Positions 1 to 8,371 of a DNA stretch of 29,981 bases are shown here, piece after piece. Where the stretch lies: contig JAAMPI010000628.1 in the NCBI GenBank assembly GCA_013054445.1, positions 1-29,981 on the forward strand, given 5' to 3'. Made by a program: the position numbers and the translations under genes. Source of the stretch: Cudoniella acicularis (Eukaryota > Ascomycota > Leotiomycetes > Helotiales > Helotiaceae). The stretch's first letter is position 1, and each line of letters begins with the position of its first letter. Below the pieces are notes generated by a model that saw nothing but the letters and a program-made list of their open reading frames with translations, made no database searches and was not told the DNA's origin.

Positions 1-283
1 ACTGCTGGGTCCTGAATGTCCGGTCGCACTCATCACACTCGAATGTATGTACGGGAGAGTTAAGGTGTTGGTCGAGGGACTGCTGGGCCCCGAATGTCCG
101 GTCGCAGTAATCGCACTTGAATGTATGTGCGGGAGAGTCCAGGTGTTGCTCAAGAGCAGATTGGCTTTGGAAAGACCGATCACAATCGTCACACCGGAAT
201 GTATGGGTAGCCGTGTTGAGATGCTGAACAAGCGCGCTATTGCTTCCGAACAATCGATCGCACAGATTGCAAGAGAACGCCAT
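1..283 (-). CDS. C2H2 zinc-finger protein, 5' part (runs off left edge)
   Basis: Reading the minus strand from an ATG at 283, the frame stays open for 94 codons to the window edge and begins MAFSCNLCDRLFG. It holds three complete fingers and part of a fourth, each C-x2-C-x12-H-x5-H, on a strict 26-residue (78-bp) period. All finger starts have the form C-x-x-C-D-R-x-F, and the linkers are nearly identical (H-T-F-[RKE]-C-D). The near-identity of the repeats points to recent tandem duplication of one finger. Proteins with arrays of this type are common in ascomycetes and may bind nucleic acid or protein; the target cannot be read from sequence. The C-terminal part lies outside the window. No upstream exon is evident, and the Met directly before the first finger makes this start plausible. 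Confidence 0.82.
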   Translation of the reverse strand, partial: MAFSCNLCDRLFGSNSALVQHLNTATHTFRCDDCDRSFQSQSALEQHLDSPAHTFKCDYCDRTFGAQQSLDQHLNSPVHTFECDECDRTFRTQQ

Positions 284-2043
284 AATCAAGAAGATTGGAT
301 GCGTCCGTTGAGTGCGGATGATTTTGTCGGAATATCTGTATATCATAAGCTGGTTGACCCCGCAGTTTCCTTTGCACACTCACAGAACTATATTCGTCCG
401 TGCAGACAGAAGGCCGTAACAATTACCTCACCACTTGACGGTGAAATTGTTGGGTTGGTTGTAATATCAATAGACTAATCACGATGTGAGTCCACTGTAG
501 GCGCTCTCCCAGCTTTATCATGACAGATTCGTTGATGCCTTAATGACAGGCAGACGCCCAATGAACTTTTGTGTAACATTTTTGGATCGCCCGATGCGGT
601 CCAAGGTGGGAACGTTGGGATGTTGGTAGTATGCACGAGAGTAACAAGTTTCCCACAAAACATTTTCACGCGACCACCCAGCTTCTCGTGGTGCGATCGT
701 GATAGCAGTTCAGGAAGCAAACGTGCTCCTTTCCACTCCCGCCCCAATACAATACCAACACACGTAGGAAGCCTGCAGCAAAATGCCAGCTTTAGCTCTC
801 CGAATATGCACTGACAATTACACAGGACTTGGATCCTAGAGACGAAGCACAAGCCTATGTACGGTACAGTCGAATTTACGAGCATGCCTTTGAAGCAATC
901 GACAGCAATTGGAAACCGCCCTCTCCAACTCCCTAACGTCCTACTACGAATAAATTAGTGCACAAGAGCCTCGAGGTCCCTTGATTTTGAACGCTACGGA
1001 CGACTTGGCGTGTTGTCACCATTCTTTCGGGCCAAACTTTGAATACGGCGATGAGGTCGTGGTCTAAGACAGCCCGACGCCGTCCTCAAACACGTGACCC
1101 GAGACTGGCGATGCGCAGTCCCAGGCTGATTACGGGCGTCTGCCAACACCCGTCGGCAATGACGACCACCATACCTCACGAATCTCTGGATCTTGAGTTC
1201 AAGTCTGAAGCGTTGGGCATGTGTTCAAACCCGGAGACGTCCGCAGCTGCGATATCTCACGAGGCGCGAACTCCAAGATTCGTCTAATCATGATGCGGCC
1301 TCTGCCAGAACGAGCCCTATGGACAGCAGAAGAGGACGCGACCGGTCCTTCCGATTGATGGCTTGTTTGATTCCATCACTATTTGTTTGTATGATTTCGA
1401 TCTGGCCCTGTTCCGCTGTCTGATTCCAGGAATTTTTGTTTGAGAAGTCTTCTGAGTTGGCTTGCTGTTGGTGGTCGCAACGTGTCCCGGGAGAATTCTA
1501 TCCAAGCTAAAATACCGTTTGCAAATATGTACTCGGCCTCCTTGCAGGTTCTTCACTATTAGCCCATCAAACTCGAGTCCTTACAAACAGCTACGCGGAA
1601 GGTATCCGATGGATTCTCCGTCGGCTTATCCTATTGAAAAGATTTCATTTATGATAGTGACTTCAAAAGTGATAGGAGGCTCTTGATGGCACAACGTCCC
1701 ATCTCCCTCCGAGGTAATGGTAGGCCCTTCCGTTTGCCGAGTGGTCACATACTGGCGATGAAGACTGCAGGTTTCTGTTTGAATTACGCGGCTATGATTC
1801 AAATAAAGAAGTCAACAAACGGAGGGAGATTGATATCCGGCATCGTGCTTCTCAGCGGCCTGCCCTGGGACATCATCAGCAACGGACACGCAGCTCTCTG
1901 GCGCCGGGCTCAAACGATGCGAAGAATACTTAAGACATCTACCCGCCCAACCAGGAATCGTGGCTATCACCTTTCTCAGAATACATTTCAGAGGTCGTGA
2001 AATCTCAACATCTTTTTCGGACATTCGAAGGCAGATCAGCACA
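284..2043. other. No supportable gene
   Basis: About 1.76 kb between the zinc-finger gene and the dynamin gene. Several short open frames (60-136 codons) exist on both strands, but none has recognisable motifs, splice-consistent extensions or a convincing composition. The part nearest 2043 should hold the dynamin promoter and 5' UTR, and the part nearest 284 the zinc-finger gene promoter. Base composition is ordinary, without the AT-rich decay seen elsewhere in the window. Confidence 0.5.
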
Positions 2044-4363
2044 ATGGATGACGAGACGGGGCTAACGCTTGATGGGCGAAAAGGGGGCACTCCCGGGACA
2101 TTGGCTGACCAGGCTATGTTAGACAAGATCGACCGGTTGTTCGCTTGTAATGTAGGCCACTACATTGACCTGCCTCAGATTGTCGTGGTTGGAGATCAAT
2201 CTAGTGGGAAGAGCTCGGTCCTAGAAGGACTAACCAACTTGCCATTCCAACGAGACAGCGGCCTGTGCACAAGATTCGCAACCCGGATCACATTCCGGCG
2301 CTCACCAGTACAACGAATCGAAATATCGATTATTCCTGGCAAACACTCGAGCTCGCAGCACGCGGAGCATGTGCGTAGATGGGCTCCGGCAGATGTGCGC
2401 AACCTCGACCAGAAGGCCTTTACTGATATTATGCTTGAGGTAGGCGCGGAGATGTCATTGTTCCACTCGTACTAACGGCGTCTAGGTTCACAAGGTGATG
2501 GGACTCTCTGAGCAGGTTGACGGCGGGAGCTCTCAAACCTTCTCAGACGATGTATTGTGTTTGGAGGTGTGCGGGCCGGAGCAGGAGCACCTCAGTGTCA
2601 TCGACGTCCCAGGCATCTTCAAGAAGCGGACACATGGCGTTACAAGCAAAGCCGACATACAGATGGTCAAGTCAATGGTACATGCTCATATGGAGAACCC
2701 CCGATCGGTCATGCTCACCGTCATTCCGGCCAACGTTGACATCGCGACACAAGAAATTCTGGAGATGGCGGAGGAGGTGGATCCCCACGGGCAGAGAACT
2801 CTAGGCGTGTTGACGAAGCCAGATCTTGTTGACAAGGGTGCCGAGCAGGCCGTGGTAGACCTAATCGAAGGCCGAAAACATCAGCTGGCTCTCGGGTGGT
2901 GCCTCGTGCGCAACCCCGGACAGCAGGAGTTGGGCGACCCAGCGACGGATCGCCACGCCCTCGAACGATCCTTCTTCTTGTGCGAGTCCCCATGGAACGC
3001 CCTGGACAAGGAAAGGATCGGAATCCCCGCGCTTCAGGTACGTTTACGGGAGATTCTTGCAGAGCATATTCGTCGTGAGTTTCCTAAAGTAAGTGTTCCT
3101 GAATTAGCTGCCTGGCGTTGATTATACTAACACTTTGGAAGGTCAAGTTAGAACTCAATAAGAAACTAAAAGCGTGCAAGACCTTGCTCGCGGACCTAGG
3201 GCCTAAGAGAGAGACACTGGCTGAACAGTCCAAATATTTGATTGACATCGCAACCCGATTCCAGGAAAATGTGGCGTTGGCGCTCGCAGCCCGCTATTGG
3301 GGAAATGATGCCTTTGATCAACAACCCAGCCTCAGACTTGCCACATCTGTAGTCCTCCGCAATGAGGTCTTCTCAAAAACCGTCGAGAAGTGTGGTCATA
3401 CCTATTGTTTCAAGGCTCAGAGCGCGGCTGATTCCGGGGTTGAATTTGGACCCGACGACGCTCCCGAGACAGACGATACACCATTTCTCTATACCCGGGT
3501 TTCCAAACCCAATGGCGATATCGAAGATTTCGTACGCGAGAAAGAAGCGCTCTCTGTTCCCCAAGACGGCCATATCCTTGAATGGCTAACAACCGTCTAC
3601 GACAGCTCGCGCGGATTTGAAATAGGGACATTCGATTCATCACTCTTGGCTCTCACAATGAAGGAGCAGTCTCAAAAATGGGACAGCATAGCTCTTGGTT
3701 ATATCAGTGATGTTATAGCAATAGCTCATGGCTTTGTGACCGATTTGCTCCGTCATACTTGTCCAGACAAACGCGTCCAGACCGGGCTAAGCTCTCTGCT
3801 CATGGATGGGCTGGTGGAGCGATACAAGAGGGCCTTTGCTCAAGTGGAATTCGTCCTGCAAGTCGAGCGATCTGGAAACCCCATGACACTGAACCATTAC
3901 TTCAACGACAATCTAGAGAAATGGTAGGAATCCATTTATCCTTACTTTTGGGCAGTATTCTAACTGGAAATGCAGCCGGCAGGAACGAATGCGGAAAGCT
4001 ATGTCAACGAAGTCCTTTAACGACTGCACGCATGGCACTGTCGTCTGCCTCGATGCGATCATGCAAAACCACCCTATGAGCAATATCGAGCATATCATTC
4101 AAGATCTCCACGACATCTTGCAATCTTATTACAAGGTTGCAAGAAAACGTTTTGTCGACACTGTATGCATGCAAGCAGTAGACCATTGCCTGGTCTCTGG
4201 ACCAGGCACACCAATAAAACTCTTCTCGCCTGCGTTCGTAGCGGCCCTGAGTCCAGAGCAAATTGATGAGGTTGCAGGAGAGGATCCGCACCAGAGACGC
4301 AAACGGAAACAACTCCAGAAAGAGGTCGAGGATCTTGAGACGGGGAAGAGGATATTGATTTAG
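2044..4363 (+). CDS. Dynamin-family large GTPase (Mx/dynamin-like), 4 exons
   Basis: Exons 2044-2439, 2486-3088, 3142-3923 and 3976-4363 join in frame to give 722 residues. The introns are 46, 53 and 52 nt, all GT-AG, with CTAAC-type branch sites in the sequence. The P-loop GDQSSGKSS is at residues 50-58, the switch-I Thr in LCTRF at 76, the switch-II DVPG (usually DLPG) at 172-175, and TKPD at 242-245. A helical stalk region follows, including HYFNDNLEKCRQ across the third splice junction. A GED-like C-terminal helix occupies roughly residues 620-720. There is no PH or proline-rich domain, as in fungal Mx-type dynamins. The family uses GTP hydrolysis to remodel membranes. An in-frame ATG at 1960 would add 28 residues, but the Met at 2044 fits better with the family N-terminus. 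The gene looks intact. Which fungal subfamily it belongs to (mitochondrial, peroxisomal, vacuolar or accessory) is not certain. Confidence 0.92.
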
Positions 4364-4809
4364 CTTGACGAGCAAATGAACTCGAAGAGTATTCGCTACG
4401 GACTAGCACTCCTAATTGAACGTTCTTTTTCATCCCCTTTGAATGCGATAATAATATAGTATTACATATCTCTTCCAAGAATGAAAGAATCGATGTTGAA
4501 CTCCTCGAATTTTTTGGATGGTACAGCAACCGTGAAATCTGTGGGTATAGAACTTTGGAATTGAATGTCCATTTCGGACCCAAAGCCGCAATGCTATTAG
4601 ACGGTACGTGAGTAATGCCTGTGGAATATTTCTCACCCGGTGTTAATTTCGAGACCTCGGATTGGCTCGATTTGGTAGAGCACGTGACAATGACTTATTT
4701 TTCGCGTCAATCCCAGCATACGCCAATACCCAGCCTTCTGTCTTGGCGTTTCTGAATACTTCACTCCTCATGTTCACTTGATGATGGCTGATGCCGCTCC
4801 CGCACTCGA
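4364..4809. other. Intergenic, dynamin 3' flank
   Basis: About 450 bp downstream of the dynamin stop codon. Short open frames occur on the minus strand, but they have no recognisable motif and overlap the 3' end of the dynamin gene. Nothing else is supported. Confidence 0.4.
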
Positions 4810-5066
4810 TTAAAACCCTCCTCCGTCAAGCTCCTCTTTTGCTTTGCCTTCTGACACATCAATCCACCCATCCTTCTTCTTGGCTTGGGCTTGTTTCAAG
4901 CTCTCATTCCTGAACGTCACTAGATCTTCGATCAATACTTTGATCATAGTCAAGCCTGGCGCAATATCGAAGACCCTCTGTCGACCACGTAGCAAAAGCC
5001 TCTATGCACGTGATGTGACCCAATTCGCACTTCAGGAACTCACCTTCGGGAGCCTTTCCCAATAAG
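4810..5066 (-). pseudogene. 3' stub of an unrecognised gene, cut at an AT-rich border
   Basis: On the minus strand a terminal exon of about 60 codons contains FDIAPGLTMIKVLIEDLV and ends in a lysine/glutamate-rich tail with stop codon at 4810. It is protein-like in composition. Just upstream is a strong donor (GTGAGTTC) and an acceptor (...GCATAG) about 42 nt apart, so a preceding exon fragment is also present. That fragment ends near 5066, where AT-rich decayed sequence starts. I do not recognise the family. The 5' part has apparently been lost, so this is best read as a gene remnant, not a functional gene. Moderate confidence that it was once coding, low confidence in the exact borders. Confidence 0.45.
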
Positions 5067-5189
5067 GACTAGTTAGCAGAAAGAAGAACAGTACTAGAGG
5101 GCCTTCTAGTTATATAGGATTAAATATTAAAGAACTATAAGCTCGATATGATTTAGAAATTATAATAGAATAAATTACTAGTAATATAG

Positions 5190-6283
5190 TACACCCCGTG
5201 TTATTCTAACTATGCCTTAGTCTCTGCTCGCTTATACTTCTTGACCTAATAGTTAATATTACCTATAACATACTCGGCGATCCATTTTTTAACTCTTCTC
5301 TTAATCAACAATTTAGGGTTCGGGTCTCGGCAGATTAGTTCTAGGTCTATATCCTCTTCTATTATCACGCCACAAGCTTTTTGATGCTCTAACTTTAGTG
5401 TTAGCTTCTTGACTCTCGATTACTGCTAAGTATAGTAGTCCTCTACCTGTTTATCTAAAACACCAGGGATATCGAGAGGATAAATTAGATTACAAGTTAA
5501 ACTCATGTCTGGAGCCGGAGTTCTAGCTAAAGAAGATACTGGTTAGGATGTCTAATGAGATATTAGGGGCAGTATATTTGCGATATTAATAGGAGGAAGG
5601 CTTGCTATAGTTCTAGTCGCCTTTTAATACCTCTCGAGCGACTACTACTCTTCTACGTACAGCTGCTCACGAATGTCCTCGGGTATATCATTGTGCGTCT
5701 TTAAAGTATAACCGTCTTATACGTATATAATAAGGCTCCTTAGGTAGTGCGACTTCAGTTTGTAATGCTTTTTACTAACAGGGTCACGCTAGTAATAAGG
5801 TCCCAAATGACATAGAGGGCCAGTATAACGCATCAGGTTATATACCTCCCGCTAAATAGGTGGGTGCCTAAAAGATACTTGTTCTGCATCCAGCTGCGCA
5901 GCTCCTTCGGTAGGCATCTACTGAGCCATAGAGGAGGGGCCTCTTTTATCTGCCCTCTTTGACAAGGTAGTCGACAACTGACTAGTGCCTATGTAGTTGA
6001 AAGAGAGGTTCAGTCTGAGTTTCTTACCTACGCGGTACAATTCGCCCTATACAACGAGTTGCTTTTCTACAACTACCTAGTTAATAGTAGTAGTATCAAA
6101 TCGTTTCATAAGATCACGCTCTGAGCGCTCCGTGGCTGAAACTACAAAAGTTTTATCCTCACATCTAAGGGGTCTGTTCTTTTTACGCAAAAAATTCTTT
6201 AATTTGGGCTCGAGGGAGTGTTGCCAGTACGCAGCAGTTGCTAGAGCTATATCCTACTTATGATGACGGTTTTGATATTTTCG
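5190..6283 (-). pseudogene. RIP-decayed protein of unknown function, one frame with ~13 C-to-T stops
   Basis: One minus-strand frame can be followed from about 6283 to 5190 without a frameshift. It is interrupted about 13 times by TAG or TAA, each explained by a C-to-T change in CAG, CAA or (on the other strand) TGG. Protein-like stretches survive between the stops, such as AAYWQHSLEPKLKNFL, ATERSERDLMKRFD, GKKLRLNLSFNYI, HPPI, PLDIPGVLDKQVEDYY and DLELICRDPNPKLLIK. From memory, the pattern (a basic GKKLR-x-LSFNY motif, then a DPNP-containing C-terminal segment) resembles a repeated family of fungal hypothetical proteins. I cannot confirm this without a search. The family may be transposon-borne or an expanded accessory gene. 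It lies in the same frame as, and directly after, the fumarylacetoacetase fragment. Confidence 0.6.
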
Positions 6284-6629
6284 CTACGGCACGATCTTTC
6301 CAATGCAATCACCAAACCCAACATAGCCGCCCTTCTGGCCACAAATTCCTCGAATCATGACTTCGTCCCCATCCTCTAAAAACATGCGTTGTCCTCCGCC
6401 AACGAGTACTAGTGGTTCCTTACCATTCTTGCTTTGTTCAAGGAGATTTCCAAGACTTTCTCTCGTCTCTCTCTCCTGATATCGTGCTACTTCCTAACAA
6501 GTCCCCAATCCCCATCGGACATCCATTCACGGAGTGGTGGGCCAGCATTTGCGGATAGCTGTATAGGAGGTTCTTGGCATTCGTTCTCGATATTGTCTGG
6601 ACCTTATTTTTGCCTGTGGTGATAAACAT
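6284..6629 (-). pseudogene. fahA: Fumarylacetoacetase C-terminal fragment, frameshifted
   Basis: The minus strand encodes a recognisable end of fumarylacetoacetase, the last enzyme of tyrosine/phenylalanine catabolism (fumarylacetoacetate to fumarate plus acetoacetate). Matching blocks are SRTNAKNLLYSYPQMLAHHS, VNGCPMGIGDLLGSSTISG, GKEPLVL, MFLEDGDEVMIRGIC and VGFGDCIGKIVP, ending in TAG at 6284-6286. Between the ISG block and the next block the frame shifts inside a GA-dinucleotide run (about 6460-6480), so the fragment cannot be read as one protein. Only about 115 codons remain of a protein normally near 420-430 residues. The upstream part stops by about 6640, next to ambiguous bases and the hAT element. 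It is a relic, not the organism's working copy. Confidence 0.85.
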
Positions 6630-6740
6630 AGCGAGATCGATGTNCNTNTTTTCAAATTATACTTCGTTTGTTCATGTTATTTTCTTATTTCTCTTCTGTC
6701 TATAAGGTGCAAGGGGCCAAGGCTCTCTAGGCGTTCCATT

Positions 6741-6953
6741 TAGACTGCGTGATGGGTACCCGTACACGGACCAGTTGGTCCGTGCCTAGCCGTGCGTCTG
6801 GTAAAGCCCTAAGGTTTTTTTTAATAAATATCGTATTTTCGTAATAGACTCGAAATTTCCAGTTCTGTCAAAAAATCCGTATTAAATTTGGCCTAGAAAC
6901 AAAAGAGAAGCACGGTTAAACGGGTACCCGTGGGTTACCCATCACGCAGCCTA
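6741..6953. mobile_element. hAT-type MITE, 213 bp, with 8-bp target-site duplication
   Basis: Terminal inverted repeats begin TAGACTGCGTGATGGGTA on the left and, read from the right, TAGGCTGCGTGATGGGTA, with one mismatch in 18. Both ends then contain GGGTACCCGT. The element is flanked by a perfect 8-bp direct repeat GTTCCATT at 6733-6740 and 6954-6961. An 8-bp duplication and short TIRs starting TAG are typical of the hAT superfamily. There is no coding capacity, so it is a non-autonomous miniature element. An internal palindrome CACGGACCA-GT-TGGTCCGTG lies near 6765-6785. It looks little decayed compared with the neighbouring sequence. Confidence 0.85.
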
Positions 6954-6987
6954 GTTCCATTGATGTCACGAATTTCACGGGCTTATG

Positions 6988-7180
6988 TATTGTAGTAGGG
7001 TTCTGTGTCACGTGTCATGGCACGTGACTATATTCGTGTATATAAGCTCTCTCCTCCTCTCCTTAGAGAGGGACAACAACGATCCTTCCTAGAGATTCGA
7101 GTCTTTTAGTCATCAGTTTTTGAGTCTACTTTTTAGAGGCCTCCCGTCCCTCTACAGTATCACAAGCAGAACAGTATTCT
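6988..7180 (+). repeat. LTR-like dispersed repeat, copy 1
   Basis: This segment matches 29234-29410 over about 180 bp. Shared landmarks in order are GGGTTCTGTGTCACGTG, the inverted CACGTG pair, GTGACTATATTC, a TATATAAG TATA-like box, a CT-rich run, TAGAGATTCGAGTCTTTTAG, TTTTAGAGGCCTC and CGTCCCTCTA. Differences are mostly C-to-T or G-to-A in copy 2. A TG...CA boundary at about 7006-7164 would fit a solo LTR of about 160 bp, but there is no convincing target duplication, so the exact ends are uncertain. A TE promoter or LTR fragment is the best reading. Confidence 0.6.
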
Positions 7181-8371
7181 TTCTTAAACCCAGACACTTC
7201 CCTCTTTCTGGGTTCGTTTGGTATATACAGCATTGTTCAAGCTTCAGTTCCGTGACCCAAGCTCCTTGTTGAAATCACGTGATGAGCAGTGTTTCCCAGA
7301 ACATTCCTCCGCCCAAGCTCCTATCCCTCGAAGAGCCTCAACCCGAGAGATCGACAATCTTGCAGATGCTTCTGGCTGGTCTCCTACATCGGTCGCTTGT
7401 GTCGAATATGTCCGAGCCGAGTCGGAGCTTGACCGACACTGAGATTGAGAACAGGAGCTTCGGGATGTGCAGCTTCCCCTTGATGTTTGTTAGCATTAGG
7501 TTGAGTATCTGCTATTGAGGGTTTCGAACTTCTGAGATTGAGCTTTTTGGGGTTTGGAACCTGGAGAGCTGGTCATTTTGGGTGCTTTTGCCCACTGTCT
7601 GCAAGCTAGTCGAGTGAGGAGCGGAGAGGTGATTATTTGGATTGAAAGAAAGTGTCTGAAGAGATTGTTTTGGATCGAATTGTGTTTGAGAGCGTGCTGG
7701 TTGAATATCGAGTCTAGAAGGCCATGGACATAATATATATGTCCCATTCATGGCAGGAAACCCTCAACCAGAACCTCTTTTGGAAAATTAGGATTTAGGA
7801 ATCCCGACAAGTCAGACATTATGGTATGTCACGATTTATTCCATGGTATCAAAGTGCCGGACTCAACACAACTAGCACCAATCATGGAAGGCCTCCAACA
7901 ATACCTTGAGAATAGGAATCGAGTTATCACGTGCTCTTTGTGTTCCCTTCAAGTACCCTAGGTAGGAATTAGGAATCATAACAAGATGCCCTGATAAGCT
8001 CTGCGTCAGAATTATGCAAGGGCCGAACCATCCCGTCAGAGTTGTGGAAGAAGCAGTTCAAGAGTTTGACGTTCTTTCAGCCCACGTTCAACCCATCCGA
8101 ATTGACCAATAAGTCGTCGACGATTCCTAAAACCAAAAAGTACGCTTGTAGTGGCGCTGTTGTTTCTGGTGATTGGATGTCCGGGATTGACTTCGCGTGG
8201 CAGCCTGACAGCATCGGCACAATACCCCTGTCATTAGGAATCTGAGGCTGAGTGCGTGCCGCATCGCTCAGATCCTTATTTCCTCACCTTGAATAAAGAT
8301 CTTTTGGGATCTTCTCTCCTTCATTCCTCGAAACTTATTCTGTCTGTTGAACACAACTGAAGTCTTTAGTG
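7181..8371. other. No supportable gene; 5' flank of the ankyrin gene
   Basis: About 1.2 kb of mixed composition. Short open frames at 7218-7518 (+), 7496-7751 (-) and 8042-8245 (+) lack motifs and splice-linked partners. The last 100 bp, with CT-rich stretches just before the ATG at 8372, should contain the ankyrin gene promoter and 5' UTR. No other elements were recognised. Confidence 0.4.

Noticed and set aside
475..885. 136-codon open frame on the minus strand.
   Set aside because: No motif, unusual Cys-rich composition, no splice partners; looks like a chance frame.
1683..2126. Overlapping open frames upstream of the dynamin gene.
   Set aside because: Both strands are open here, and neither shows motifs; the segment is better explained as promoter and 5' UTR.
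6284..6629. A functional link between fumarylacetoacetase (tyrosine breakdown) and the aryl-pyruvate synthetase.
   Set aside because: The fragment is truncated and frameshifted and lies 14 kb away across transposon remnants; proximity is most likely chance.
6741..6953. Interpretation of the MITE as a Tc1/mariner element with TA duplication.
   Set aside because: The TIRs start and end with TAG/CTA, which mimics a TA duplication, but the perfect flanking 8-bp GTTCCATT repeat fits hAT insertion better.
8042..8245. Open frame of 67 codons before the ankyrin gene.
   Set aside because: No family resemblance and no splice connection to the ankyrin exon; probably noncoding upstream sequence.
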